The translations under genes were made by a program, and so were the position numbers. DNA of 59,856 bases from CAYQTL01 sp964420405 (GTDB lineage: Bacteria; Acidobacteriota; Thermoanaerobaculia; Thermoanaerobaculales; Sulfomarinibacteraceae): contig CAYQTL010000020.1 in NCBI GenBank assembly GCA_964420405.1, positions 1 to 59,856 on the forward strand, written 5' to 3'. The notes beneath the pieces were generated by a model that was not told the DNA's origin, ran no database searches, and was given only the letters and a program-made list of their open reading frames with translations. This document shows positions 39,740 through 48,469 of this stretch, piece by piece (position 1 is the first letter of the stretch; every line of letters begins with the position of its first letter).

Positions 39740-41110
39740 ATGACCGGAAGCGGACGACGGACGGCGGTCCTGGTGGCGGTGCTGGCAGTGGCGGCGACGG
39801 CGGGCGTCGGGGCCGAGGAGAGCCTGACCGACGCCGAGCGGCTGCTCGCGGCCGCGCGCGCGGACGGCTGGGCGTGGAGCTGGCTGGCGGGCCTGTGCGA
39901 CGGCGTCGGTCCTCGCCTGGCCGGCTCCGACGAGCTCGACGCCGCCGCCGACTACGCAGTGGCGACCTTCGAGCAGGCCGGCTTCGACCGGGTATGGACC
40001 GAGCCGGTGGCCGTGCCGCGATGGGTGCGCGGGACGGAGTCGGCCGAGCTGACGGCCCCTGTCCGGCAGCCGCTGACCATTCTCGGCCTCGGCGGCAGCC
40101 TCGGCACGCCGCCGGACGGGGTCGAGGCCGATGTGCTGGTGGTCGGGAGCTTCGACGAGCTCGAGGCGCGGGCGGCCGAGGTGCGGGGCCGGATCGTGGT
40201 GTACGACTACGAGTGGCAGGGCTACGGGCACGCGGCGGGATTCCGCACCGGCGGCGCCATCGCAGCCGCGCGCCACGGTGCGGTCGCCGCACTGGTGCGT
40301 TCGGCTACCGGAGCGAGCCTCGCGACCCCCCACACCGGGGTGATGCGTTACGACGACGCCGTCCCCCGGATTCCGTCGGCGGCGCTCACGGTGGAGGACG
40401 CCGGAAGGATCCGGCGGCTGGTGGAGGGCGGCGCGACAGTGCGCGTACGCCTCACGATGGGCGCCCGAACGCTGCCGGACCGGGTCCAGTCGACGGTGCT
40501 GGCGGAGGCCCGGGGGACCGACCGACCCGACGAGATCGTGCTGCTCGGCTGTCATCTCGACTCGTGGGACGTCGGCACCGGCGCCCACGACGACGGCGCC
40601 GGCTGCGCGATCGTCGCCGGAGCGGCGAGGCTCCTGCTCGCGGACGGCCTGCGGCCCCGGCGGACCGTGCGGGTGGTGCTGTACGCCTCGGAGGAGTACG
40701 GCGCGCGCGCCGGCGAGGCGTACGCCGAGGCCCACGCCGACGAGCTGGGAAGGCATGTGGCGGCGATCGAGAGCGACTCTGGGTGCTTCGCGCCCGACGG
40801 CTTCACGGTCCGCTCCGAGGAGCCGGAGGTTCTCGGACGGCTGGTCCAGATGGCGGCTCCGCTGGCGGGCCTCGGCGCCAGCTGGATCCGGCCCGGCTGG
40901 GCCGGCGTCGACATCGGGCCGATCGTCGAGCGGGGCGTGCCTGGGATCGCGCACCGGACGGCCAACGAGCGCTACTTCGACTACCACCACAGCCCGGCCG
41001 ACACCCTCGACAAGGTCGAGCCGGCCGACCTCGCCGCCAACGTCGCCGCCGTCGCCGTCCTCGCCCACGCCATCGCCGACGCCGCGGAACCGCTGCGGCC
41101 CGCCGGGTAG
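39740..41110 (+). CDS. M28-family aminopeptidase (exported)
   Basis: The 456-aa protein starts at 39740 (GGGGAGGG upstream; a CATAAT -10-like box at 39711). The signal peptide ends ATAGVGAEE. A PA-type insert (about 110-235) precedes the catalytic core. The two-zinc site is complete: GCHLDSWDVGTGAHDDGAG (His272, bridging Asp about 284), the catalytic and ligand Glu pair in YASEEYG, Asp in ESDSG, and the final His in FDYHHSPADT. It should act as a secreted or periplasmic co-catalytic zinc exopeptidase, like glutamate-carboxypeptidase or leucyl-aminopeptidase relatives. It fits the peptide-degrading theme of the window. Confidence 0.92.
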   Translation: MTGSGRRTAVLVAVLAVAATAGVGAEESLTDAERLLAAARADGWAWSWLAGLCDGVGPRLAGSDELDAAADYAVATFEQAGFDRVWTEPVAVPRWVRGTESAELTAPVRQPLTILGLGGSLGTPPDGVEADVLVVGSFDELEARAAEVRGRIVVYDYEWQGYGHAAGFRTGGAIAAARHGAVAALVRSATGASLATPHTGVMRYDDAVPRIPSAALTVEDAGRIRRLVEGGATVRVRLTMGARTLPDRVQSTVLAEARGTDRPDEIVLLGCHLDSWDVGTGAHDDGAGCAIVAGAARLLLADGLRPRRTVRVVLYASEEYGARAGEAYAEAHADELGRHVAAIESDSGCFAPDGFTVRSEEPEVLGRLVQMAAPLAGLGASWIRPGWAGVDIGPIVERGVPGIAHRTANERYFDYHHSPADTLDKVEPADLAANVAAVAVLAHAIADAAEPLRPAG

Positions 41111-41197
41111 GGTCCGCCTCGGAGACGGACGCGGACACGGCCGACGGGAGCTCGCTGACGCGCGACCAGCGGCGCCGTCGCGGAGCGGAAGCTGCGC

Positions 41198-41203
41198 TAC
41201 AGT
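41198..41203 (+). promoter_or_regulatory. putative -10 box TACAGT of a leaderless transcript
   Basis: TACAGT ends 7 nt before the GTG at 41211, so transcription would begin at or just before the start codon. The gene has no Shine-Dalgarno sequence, in line with leaderless initiation. Confidence 0.4.
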
Positions 41204-41210
41204 GCCCGCC

Positions 41211-42164
41211 GTGGACCCCAGCGCAGGAGCCGCCGGCGAGCCGCCGCTCCCTCCGATCCCCTCAGCCGCGCCTGCGTCGGAGGGAACGAGCTTCGGGTGT
41301 CGCAGCTGCGGCGCCGAGGTGGCCGTCGCGGCCCACCAGCGGACCGCCCGCTGCCCGTACTGCGACTCGCCCGCCGTGGTGGACCGGCCGGAGCGGCCCG
41401 ACCGGCCCGACCCGGTGTTCGCCATCGGCTTCCGCGTCGACCGCGACGGTGCGCGCCACCTCGTCCGGGAGTTCCTCCGGGCCCGCCGCTGGGCGCCGCG
41501 CTCGCTGCGGCGGGCGGCGGCGAGCCGGCTCGAGGGGATCTACCTGCCCACCTACCTGTACACCGCCGTCGCCGACAGCGCCTTCGCCGCCACCATCGGC
41601 GAGGACTACACCGAGGTGCGCTACGACGCCAGGCGCAAGACCACCCGCCGGGTCTGCAAGACCGAGTGGCGCCCTCTCGAGGGACAGCACTCCTGCTATC
41701 TGTCGGACATCCTCGTGACCGCCTCGCGCGGCGTGCCCAATCACGAGGTCGAGGCCGTCGAGCCGTTCGACCTGCGCGATCTGCGGCGGTACAGCCCGGG
41801 GATGGTCGCCGGGTGGATGGCCGAGGAGCCCACCCTGTCACCCGACGAGTGCCTCGAGCTGGCACGCGCCGAGAGCCGACGGGAGGTGGCGCGGCGGCTG
41901 GCGGCGTTCCAGCCCGGCGACCACCACCGCGATCTGCGCTCCGACACCGTCCTGCGGCAGGAGGCCTGCGACCTGACGCTGGTGCCGGTATGGGTCGTCG
42001 CCGTCCGTCACGACCCCGACGCCGAACCGCTGCGGCTGCTGGTCAACGGTCAGACGGGCCGCGTCGCCGGGCGCACGCCCGTCGCCTGGGGAACGGTCGC
42101 CGCCTGGATCGCCGCCGGCGCCGGCCTGCTGCTGCTGGCGTGGCTGCTGGGACATCTGCTGTGA
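41211..42164 (+). CDS. zinc-ribbon membrane protein (paralogue 1)
   Basis: The 317-aa protein has an N-terminal zinc ribbon (Cys30, 33, 48, 51; CRSCGAEV ... CPYCDSP). A mixed domain follows (about 60-290) with IYLPTYLYTAVADSAFAATI, RRVCKTEWRPLEGQHSCYL, ILVTASRGVPNHEVEAVEPF and VPVWVVAVRH. The C-terminus is a transmembrane helix (GTVAAWIAAGAGLLLLAWLLGHLL). The soluble part should face the cytoplasm because there is no signal peptide. Similar proteins are often labelled TFIIB-type zinc-ribbon or PriA-like, which does not describe a function. The start is uncertain (GTG 41211 or 41202). It overlaps the next gene by 4 nt and is its paralogue. Confidence 0.78.
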   Translation: MDPSAGAAGEPPLPPIPSAAPASEGTSFGCRSCGAEVAVAAHQRTARCPYCDSPAVVDRPERPDRPDPVFAIGFRVDRDGARHLVREFLRARRWAPRSLRRAAASRLEGIYLPTYLYTAVADSAFAATIGEDYTEVRYDARRKTTRRVCKTEWRPLEGQHSCYLSDILVTASRGVPNHEVEAVEPFDLRDLRRYSPGMVAGWMAEEPTLSPDECLELARAESRREVARRLAAFQPGDHHRDLRSDTVLRQEACDLTLVPVWVVAVRHDPDAEPLRLLVNGQTGRVAGRTPVAWGTVAAWIAAGAGLLLLAWLLGHLL

Positions 42165-43120
42165 CCACGACGGCCGACGTCCGCTGCTCCCGCTGCGCGA
42201 GCCCCCTCGGCGCCGGCGACCTGCGCTGCCCGATCTGCAGCCTCGCCTCGCCGGCGGTCGCGGTCGCTGACCGGCCCGACCTGGCGGTGGAGGTGCTGCG
42301 GTGCTCCGGCTGCGGCGCCGCCGCCGAGTACGACGTCGCGGCAGGGGCGCCGGCATGCCCGTTCTGCGGATCGGTGCAGGCGGTCGAGGTTCCGGAGGAT
42401 CCGCTCGAAGCGGCCGAGTCGTTCGTCCCGTTCACCGTCGACCGGCCGCGGGCCGAGGCGGCGCTCGCGCGGTGGCTCGGCGGGCTCGGCTGGTTCCGGC
42501 CGTCGGACCTGCGGGCCGCGTCGCGGGTCGAGTCGATCAGGCCCCTGTGGTGGGTCGGGTGGGCGTTCGACGCCGAGGCCACCGTGAGCTGGGCCGCCGA
42601 CTCGGACGCCGGCGCCGGCCGCGCCGACTGGGCGCCCCACGCCGGCCGGCAGGAGATGGTGTTCGACGGCATCCTCGTGTCGGCGTCGCGGGGCCTGACC
42701 GACGCCGAGACCTCCGCCCTCGAGCCCGGCTACCGCCTCGACTCCGCCCGTCCCGACCACGACGGGGCGCCGGCGGGCGTGGCGGTGGAGGCCTACGACG
42801 TCCCCCGGTCGACCGCCCGCCAGCGGGTGCTGGCGGCCATCGAGCAGCTCGCCGGGCAGCGGCTGACGGCCGGGGTGATCCCCGGCAGCCGGTTCCGCCA
42901 CGTCCGCACGTCGATCCTGCTGCGGGGCCTCGTCACCCGTCGCCTCGCGCTGCCGGCCTGGGTGCTGGCGTACCGCTACCGCGACCGTCTCCACCGCGTG
43001 GTCATCTCGGGTCAGGACGACGCACGCCTGCTGGGGACCGCCCCGTACTCCCCGGCCAAGATCGCCGCCGCCGTCGCCGTCGGCGTCCTCGCCCTCGTCG
43101 TGGTGCTCGCCCTGCTGTGA
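42161..43120 (+). CDS. zinc-ribbon membrane protein (paralogue 2)
   Basis: The GTG start overlaps the previous stop (GTGA), so the pair is translationally coupled. The 319-aa protein has two N-terminal zinc ribbons (Cys9, 12, 23, 26 and Cys48, 51, 66, 69). The domain seen in paralogue 1 follows: SIRPLWWVGWAFDAEATVSW, ILVSASRGLTDAETSALEPGYRL and LPAWVLAYRYRDRLHRVVISGQ. A C-terminal transmembrane helix (KIAAAVAVGVLALVVVLALL) ends it. The ILV-[TS]-ASRG motif and the W-V-x-A-x-R strand are the most conserved between the two. The pair may form a heterodimeric membrane complex; its function is unknown. Confidence 0.8.
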   Translation: MTTTADVRCSRCASPLGAGDLRCPICSLASPAVAVADRPDLAVEVLRCSGCGAAAEYDVAAGAPACPFCGSVQAVEVPEDPLEAAESFVPFTVDRPRAEAALARWLGGLGWFRPSDLRAASRVESIRPLWWVGWAFDAEATVSWAADSDAGAGRADWAPHAGRQEMVFDGILVSASRGLTDAETSALEPGYRLDSARPDHDGAPAGVAVEAYDVPRSTARQRVLAAIEQLAGQRLTAGVIPGSRFRHVRTSILLRGLVTRRLALPAWVLAYRYRDRLHRVVISGQDDARLLGTAPYSPAKIAAAVAVGVLALVVVLALL

Positions 43121-43199
43121 CGACGCCGTCGGGGCCGGCGTTCGCCGACCCCAACCCCTGGCAGGCGCGAAGGCCGGGAGACGTCGGTACGAACCCGTG

Positions 43200-43303
43200 C
43201 CGGTGCAGAGGTGTGACGGTGTGGGGTCGTCGCCCGACGACCGCCGGGCGACCCGATCCGCCACACACCGTCGCGCCCCTCCACGTGCACACCTCCACAC
43301 CGG
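43200..43303. repeat. intergenic inverted-repeat element, copy B
   Basis: The arms CCGGTGCAGAGGTGTG (43200-43215) and CACACCTCCACACCGG (43288-43303) match at 14 of 16 positions. A second, inner pair (ACGGTGTGG with CCACACACCGT) extends the stem. The interior from 43236 (GACGACCGCCGG ... CCCGATCCGCCA) is closely similar to 45311-45340 in copy C. It is small, without an ORF, MITE-like or REP-like. Confidence 0.6.
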
Positions 43304-43323
43304 TCCTGATTCGCAGCCGCGCC

Positions 43324-43349
43324 GGCCGTCGCCCCCCCGTGCGACGGCC
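43324..43349. terminator. hairpin between convergent genes
   Basis: GGCCGTCGC (43324-43332) and GCGACGGCC (43341-43349) form a perfect 9-bp stem, 22 nt past the stop of the minus-strand glycosyltransferase gene. No T-tract is present. Confidence 0.5.
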
Positions 43350-43370
43350 CCCGGGCGCCCTCGCCCCGGA

Positions 43371-45095
43371 TCACGCGGCTCTGGCGAAAATCGCCGACGG
43401 CCGGGGCAGCGTGGGTTCCGCCGCGCGCGCATCGGCCATCGACCGCGGCCGGACCGCGAGCGTGCCCGCGAACAGGGCGAGCATCAGGACCGAGCCGACG
43501 GCGGACACCGGGACCATGAGGGCGACCGGGGCCCAGTCGCCGATGGGCATGGTGCCCAGCAAAGCCCACTGCCACAGCCAGGCCGCGCCGAGGCCGGCGG
43601 CCAGCAGCCGGCCGCGCGCCATGGCGGGAGCGAGCAGGCTCAGCAGCCACACCGCGGTCACCGGCACGTAGTCGCCCCACGCCCCGGGGCTCGACAGCGA
43701 GGCGAGGCCGAGCAGCGCCAGCCAGCCGGCGGCCCGCCACGCGCGGGCTCTCGCCGCCCGGCGCAGCCCCACCAGCACGGCAGCCGCGAGAACCGCCAGG
43801 CCGAAGGCGCGGCCGACCGCGCCCGCGAGCGGCTTCGACGCCCCGAGCTTGCGGGCGAGCCCGAACGCACCCTGGTTGTCGGCGACGATCAGCTCCGCGA
43901 GCTCCGGCCACGCCTCGTCGAAGGCGAACGCCGAGCCGTCGGCGAGCCGCCCGAGCTGGCCGTCCACGAACGAGACGAACGGCGCCGGCCCCAGGACCGC
44001 GAACGCGACCCCGGTGACGGCGAGCCCGAACGCCGCCGTCCACGCCAGCTCCCGGAACCGGCGCTGCACCACGAGCATGGGAACCAGCACCAGCGGGAAC
44101 ACCTTCGACAGGATCGCGGCCGCCAGCAGGGCGCCCCCGGCGGCTGCCCGGCCGCGTTCGAAGGCGAGCATCGCCGCCACCGCCGCCGCCACCGCGAGCA
44201 GGTGGACCTGGCCGAACTGGAAGGTGTGCAGCGCCGGGAACGACGCGACCACGGCCGGCAGCAGCCACAGCGCCGAGCGACCCCACACACCGCCGACCCA
44301 GGTCGCGAGCAACGACGCGATCGCCACGAAGGCGCTCCACTGCATCGCGAACCACACCACGCGGATGGTCGGCACGTGGTCGGTCAGCGCGAGCACCGCC
44401 CGCGGCAGCACCAGGAACTGGGGCGGGTACTGGTAGGGGTCGTCGAGCGCGACGCCCTCCAGCGACGACTCCGGCTCGGCGTGGCGGTGCAGCCCCGGGT
44501 AGTGGGACGGGTGGTACAGGTCCGGCTCGCCGCGGGCGGCCATCTCCGCGCCGTACAGGTAGGCGCCGAGGCACTCGTGCTGGTACCAGAACGGATGGGT
44601 CGTGGTCAGCACGAGCCCCCGGTCGTGGTCGGTGACGGCCGCGGCGAGGCGGCCGGTCTGGACGACGGCCACCGTCGCCAGCAGGGCCCACGCGACGACG
44701 ACGAGCCGACCCGCGCCGTCCAGCCACGACGGCAGACGGCGGCCGAGCGCGGCGCCCGCGGCGGTGGAGACCGCTCCGACCGGCGCCAGGGCGGTCGCGG
44801 CGACGCCGGCCCCGGGGGCCGCCGTGTCGACGAGCACGGCGGCGACGAGCCCGGCGAGGCACGCCGCCGCCCATGCGCCGCGGCGGGGCACCAGCGCCAC
44901 GCCGACGAGGGCGACCCCGACGGCCGCGATCGAGAGCGCGTCCGCGGCCAGCGGAGCCGCCGGCGGCCCCAGGTGCCGCAGCAGCGCCGCGAGGCCGTGG
45001 GTCCACACGATCGCGCCGAGGGCGGCGGCCATGGCGACCACCGCCCTGCGGCGCAGGGTCCATCGGATCCGAGGAGTGGTGCTCGAGCTCTTCAT
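43371..45095 (-). CDS. GT87-family (DUF2029) polyprenol-phosphate-type glycosyltransferase
   Basis: The 574-aa integral membrane protein starts at 45095 (GCGGGAGA upstream; the longer frame to 45338 runs through repeat DNA). It shows about 11-12 transmembrane helices. The GT87 hallmarks are an early extracytoplasmic acidic/aromatic loop (HPFWYQHECLGAYLYGAEM ... YHPSHYPGLH, PYQYPPQFLVLPRA) and the later FQFGQVHLLAVAAAVAAML and AAAILSKVFPLVLVPMLV segments. Characterised relatives are mycobacterial mannosyl/arabinosyltransferases (PimE, AftC-like) that use lipid-phosphate sugars on the outer face of the inner membrane. The acceptor here is unknown. Confidence 0.85.
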   Translation of the reverse strand: MKSSSTTPRIRWTLRRRAVVAMAAALGAIVWTHGLAALLRHLGPPAAPLAADALSIAAVGVALVGVALVPRRGAWAAACLAGLVAAVLVDTAAPGAGVAATALAPVGAVSTAAGAALGRRLPSWLDGAGRLVVVAWALLATVAVVQTGRLAAAVTDHDRGLVLTTTHPFWYQHECLGAYLYGAEMAARGEPDLYHPSHYPGLHRHAEPESSLEGVALDDPYQYPPQFLVLPRAVLALTDHVPTIRVVWFAMQWSAFVAIASLLATWVGGVWGRSALWLLPAVVASFPALHTFQFGQVHLLAVAAAVAAMLAFERGRAAAGGALLAAAILSKVFPLVLVPMLVVQRRFRELAWTAAFGLAVTGVAFAVLGPAPFVSFVDGQLGRLADGSAFAFDEAWPELAELIVADNQGAFGLARKLGASKPLAGAVGRAFGLAVLAAAVLVGLRRAARARAWRAAGWLALLGLASLSSPGAWGDYVPVTAVWLLSLLAPAMARGRLLAAGLGAAWLWQWALLGTMPIGDWAPVALMVPVSAVGSVLMLALFAGTLAVRPRSMADARAAEPTLPRPSAIFARAA

Positions 45096-45549
45096 GGTGT
45101 TCTCCCGCAGGTCGCGGCGCCTCCGCACCGCGTCGTGGAGGTCTACGGAGCCGTCCGCCACCACCCGCCATCCGGTCCGCTCCCGCTGCCGCGGTTCGGT
45201 CGTTCGAAGGTGTGAAGGCGCGGCGGCGGCGTCGTACGAGGAGCACGGCATACCGGGCCCCCACCCACACTCACACGGGCTGCGACGCCGTTCGATGCAG
45301 CCGGCGGAAGACGACCGCCGGCCGGCCCGATCCGCCATCCATCCTCGGACCTTCCCACGCTCACACCTTCACAGCCGGCACGGAGGCGGGCGCGTCCGCT
45401 CGGCCAACCCGCCGTCCCCGGAGCTGGCGCCGTACGCAGGAACCGTGCGAGAATTCGGGGACTGTCGCGACCCGCAGGCGACCCGGGTCCGGGTCCGGAC
45501 GGCGCGACGGGCCGCCCGCCGCCACCCGCGCGGGTGGGAAGGAGACCCC
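45096..45549. other. 454-nt intergenic region between divergent genes
   Basis: It contains repeat copy C (45206-45370). The remainder up to the Dcp peptidase start has no recognised gene. A slightly AT-richer segment GTGCGAGAATTCGGGGAC near 45444-45461 may be part of the dcp promoter; no confident hexamers were found. Confidence 0.4.
45206..45370. repeat. intergenic inverted-repeat element, copy C
   Basis: Perfect 10-bp inverted arms GAAGGTGTGA (45206-45215) and TCACACCTTC (45361-45370) bound 165 bp. Its right half (45311-45376) aligns with 43236-43303 of copy B over about 65 bp with clear similarity, including CCCGATCCGCCA. No coding capacity is visible. Confidence 0.65.
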
Positions 45550-47661
45550 ATGAGCCGTCTGTTGATTCTGCTCGCCATGGTCGTGACCGCCGCCGTGCCG
45601 CCGGCCCTCGCCGACACCGGGAACCCGTTCTTCGAGGAGTGGGAGACGCCGTTCGGCATCGCCCCCTTCGACCGGATCGAGACCAGCGACTTCCTTCCGG
45701 CCTTCCAGCGGGCGATCGACGAGAAGCGGCGCGAGGTCGAGGCGATCGCCGGCGCCGAGACGCCCGCCACCTTCGAGAACACCGTCGAGGCGCTCGAGCG
45801 GTCGGGGGCCCTTCTGCGCAAGGTCTCCGGCGTGTTCTCCAATCTCCAGAGCTCGGACACCGGCCCCGAGCTGCAGGCGATCGCCAGGGAGGTCGCCCCT
45901 CTCCTGGCCGCTCTCGGGGACGACGTGCTGATGAGCCCGCGTCTGTTCGAGCGGGTCCGTGCGGTGTGGGAGGCCCGCGACGCCCTCGGGCTGGCGCAGG
46001 AGCAGCAGAGGCTCCTGGAGGAGACCTATCGCGACTTCGTCCAGGGCGGTGCGCTGCTGGACGCGGACGACCAGCGGCGGCTGCGCGAGATCAACGCCGA
46101 GCTGGCGGTGCTCGGCCTGCGCTTCGCGGACAACCTCCTCGCGGACACCAACGACTACCGGCTGGTCATCGAGGACGAGGCCAGGCTCGCCGGGCTTCCC
46201 GACGACGTCCGCGCCGCCGCCGCCGAGGCCGCGTCCGAGGCCGGTGCCGAGGGCCGCTGGCTGTTCACGCTCCACGCTCCGAGCCTGTGGCCGTTCCTGA
46301 CCTTCGCCGACGACCGCGATCTGCGGCGCGAGATCCTGACCGCCTACGTCACCCGGGGCGCCCACGACGGCGAGCGCGACAACCGGCCGCTGGCGTCGGA
46401 GATGGCGGCGCTGCGGGCCGAGCGGGCGGCGCTGCTCGGCTACCCGACCCACGCCCACCTGGTGCTGGACGGCAACATGGCGGGCACTCCCGTGGCGGTC
46501 TACGACCTGCTGTGGCGGCTGTGGACCCCCGCTCTGGCCGTCGCCCGCCAGGAGGCGGCAGACCTCCAGGCGGCGATCGAGGCCGACGGCCACGAGTTCG
46601 CGCTCGAGCCCTGGGACTGGCGCTACTACCAGGAGAAGGTCCGCCGGCAGCGGTTCGACCTCGACGAGTCCGCGGTGAAGCCCTACTTCGCCCTCGACAA
46701 CGTCCGCGACGGCGCGTTCTGGCTCGCCGGGACGCTGTGGGGACTTCGGTTCGAGCCACGCGACGACGTGCCCGTGTACCACCCGGAGGTGGCGGCCTAC
46801 GAGGTCCTGGACCGCGACGGCTCCCACCTCGGCGTGCTGCTGCTCGACTACCACCCGCGGACCAGCAAGCGCGGCGGCGCGTGGATGAACACCTTCCGCG
46901 ACCAGTGGACCGACGAGGGTGGCGAGGTTCGCCCGGTCGTGGTCAACTGCGGCAACTTCTCGCGTCCCACCGGCGACGCCCCGGCCCTGCTCGGCCTCGA
47001 CGAGGTGCGGACCCTGTTCCACGAGTTCGGCCACGCGCTGCACGGCCTCCTCGCCCAGGGGACCTACCGGCGCCTGACGGGAACCTCCGTGCCCCGCGAC
47101 TTCGTCGAGCTGCCGTCGCAGCTGATGGAGAACTGGGTCCTCGAGCCGGAGGTCCTGGCGCGCTACGCCCGCCACTGGCAGACCGGCGAGCCGATCCCCG
47201 ACGAGCTGGTGCGGCGGATCCACGACGCCGAGCGCTTCGGCCAGGGATTCGCCACCGTCGAGTACCTGGCAGCGGCGTTCCTCGACCTGGACTGGCACAC
47301 GCTGGTGCAGCCGGTACGGTACGAGCCGGCCGCGTTCGAGCGCCAGTCCATGGTCCGCATCGGGCTGCCCGACGAGATCGTGGTCCGCTACCGCAGCCCC
47401 TACTTCGCCCACGTCTTCGGACCCGGCGGAGGCTACTCGGCGGGTTACTACAGCTACGTCTGGGCGGAGGTGCTCGACGCCGACGCGTTCGCGGCGTTCC
47501 GCGAGAACGGCGTGCTCGACCGTGAGACCGCGTCGGCGTACCGAGCCAACATCCTCGAGCGCGGCCACACTGACGATCCGATGCAGCTGTACGTGGAGTT
47601 CCGCGGCCGCGAGCCGAAGGTCGAGGCGCTGCTCGAGCGCAAGGGTCTCGGCGACAGCTGA
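45550..47661 (+). CDS. dcp: M3-family peptidyl-dipeptidase Dcp (exported)
   Basis: The 703-aa metallopeptidase starts at 45550 (AAGGAGA upstream). The signal peptide ends AVPPALADT. The opening FEEWETPFGIAPFDRIETSDF and the helical N-terminal half are typical of M3A enzymes. The zinc site is HEFGHALHGLL (His491, Glu492, His495), with the third ligand Glu near 519-526 in GTSVPRDFVELPSQLMENW. The GT-x-V-P-R-D form distinguishes Dcp from oligopeptidase A. YYSYVWAEVLDADAFAAF near the C-terminus completes the family pattern. It should release dipeptides from peptide C-termini. The signal peptide places it outside the cytoplasm, unlike E. coli Dcp. Confidence 0.93.
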   Translation: MSRLLILLAMVVTAAVPPALADTGNPFFEEWETPFGIAPFDRIETSDFLPAFQRAIDEKRREVEAIAGAETPATFENTVEALERSGALLRKVSGVFSNLQSSDTGPELQAIAREVAPLLAALGDDVLMSPRLFERVRAVWEARDALGLAQEQQRLLEETYRDFVQGGALLDADDQRRLREINAELAVLGLRFADNLLADTNDYRLVIEDEARLAGLPDDVRAAAAEAASEAGAEGRWLFTLHAPSLWPFLTFADDRDLRREILTAYVTRGAHDGERDNRPLASEMAALRAERAALLGYPTHAHLVLDGNMAGTPVAVYDLLWRLWTPALAVARQEAADLQAAIEADGHEFALEPWDWRYYQEKVRRQRFDLDESAVKPYFALDNVRDGAFWLAGTLWGLRFEPRDDVPVYHPEVAAYEVLDRDGSHLGVLLLDYHPRTSKRGGAWMNTFRDQWTDEGGEVRPVVVNCGNFSRPTGDAPALLGLDEVRTLFHEFGHALHGLLAQGTYRRLTGTSVPRDFVELPSQLMENWVLEPEVLARYARHWQTGEPIPDELVRRIHDAERFGQGFATVEYLAAAFLDLDWHTLVQPVRYEPAAFERQSMVRIGLPDEIVVRYRSPYFAHVFGPGGGYSAGYYSYVWAEVLDADAFAAFRENGVLDRETASAYRANILERGHTDDPMQLYVEFRGREPKVEALLERKGLGDS

Positions 47662-47691
47662 CCCGCCGGCACGGCGGCGCCGGCCCGCCAG

Positions 47692-47720
47692 CGCGCCGCT
47701 GTCTGCGAGGCCGCGGCGCG
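47692..47720. terminator. hairpin between convergent genes
   Basis: CGCGCCGC (47692-47699) and GCGGCGCG (47713-47720) form an 8-bp stem between the dcp and BON genes. Confidence 0.45.
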
Positions 47721-47743
47721 GGGTCGCAGCGTGGAGGCCCGCC

Positions 47744-48166
47744 CTACGGGGCGATCGTCAGCAGGTCGACCGTCCGCCGGACGCCGGCGACGCCGCTGGC
47801 GGTGTCGAGGGCGATTGTCCGGCGGGCCTCGTCGGGCACGGTCCCGCGCAGGCTCACGACGCCCTCCACCGCCTCGACCTCGACCCTCCCGGCGTGGCGC
47901 CCGATCTCCGCGGCGAGCGCCAGCTTGACCTCGCTCTCGAGGACGGCGTCAGCCGTCTCCTCCTCCACCGTCGTCACCACCTCGTGGACCGGCCCGCCGC
48001 CGGGGCGGATCAGCCGCAGCCGGTTGCTGACCTCGGAGACCTCGTCGAAGGCGAGCGCCACCTCCTTGGACAGCTCCTGGACCGCACGGTCGGTGACGTC
48101 GCCGAGCAGGATCGCCCGGCTCCGGTCGACGCTGACCCGGGTGAACCGCGCATCGGCACCGCCCAT
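47744..48166 (-). CDS. BON-domain protein, possibly N-terminally incomplete
   Basis: From the ATG at 48166 the product is 140 aa. The first half (ARFTRVSVDRSRAILLGDVTD ... EVSNRLRL) looks like the end of a BON domain. The second (EVKLALAAEIGRHAGRVEVEAVEGVVSLRGTVPDEARRTIALDTA ... VDLLTIAP-type order) is a complete BON domain. BON proteins such as OsmY normally carry a signal peptide and two or three domains. Here no signal is seen, and the first domain lacks its leading helix. The upstream DNA is repeat-rich, so the gene may be truncated. A longer frame to 48247 adds no signal sequence. Confidence 0.6.
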   Translation of the reverse strand: MGGADARFTRVSVDRSRAILLGDVTDRAVQELSKEVALAFDEVSEVSNRLRLIRPGGGPVHEVVTTVEEETADAVLESEVKLALAAEIGRHAGRVEVEAVEGVVSLRGTVPDEARRTIALDTASGVAGVRRTVDLLTIAP

Positions 48167-48253
48167 GCCGCCGGCGTCCCACCGCGTGACCCTGGTCACG
48201 CTCCCCGGGCCGGGCCCCGCTTCCGATCCGCCACACCGGTCGGGCACGCCGGC

Positions 48254-48327
48254 CCTGTCGCTGACGCCGCGCGCCGCCGCTGAACCGGTCCGCCACCTTC
48301 GCGAGCGGGATCGGGATCGGGACCGGA
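48254..48327. repeat. hexamer-periodic intergenic repeat tract
   Basis: CTGTCG-CTGACG units at about 48255-48266 and three ATCGGG/ACCGGA units at 48310-48327 occur in the same relative order as the larger tract at 56842-57002. Confidence 0.55.
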
Positions 48328-48409
48328 GGCGGTGGCGACCGTCCCGTCACCACGGTCCACCACCGTCGGTGCGACACACGGGCCGTTCGCGGTCGGCCGA
48401 CCGATCCGG

Positions 48410-48415
48410 TACAGT
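48410..48415 (+). promoter_or_regulatory. putative promoter of the cyclophilin gene
   Basis: CCGGTACAGT supplies an extended -10 box (TACAGT 48410-48415). TTCGCG at 48386-48391 is a possible -35 at 18-nt spacing. The start codon is 54 nt downstream. Confidence 0.4.
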
Positions 48416-48469
48416 ACCCCCTCCGAGACCACACCGATCCACCTCGAGGGATCTGCAAGGAGCACGACC

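Noticed and set aside
43200..45370. Composite transposon around the GT87 gene
   Set aside because: The flanking elements are only 100-165 bp, show no target-site duplication that could be recognised, and no transposase is present; kept only as a repeat finding.
45361..47568. 735-codon minus-strand ORF
   Set aside because: It is antisense to dcp, which has the full zinc motif and signal peptide.
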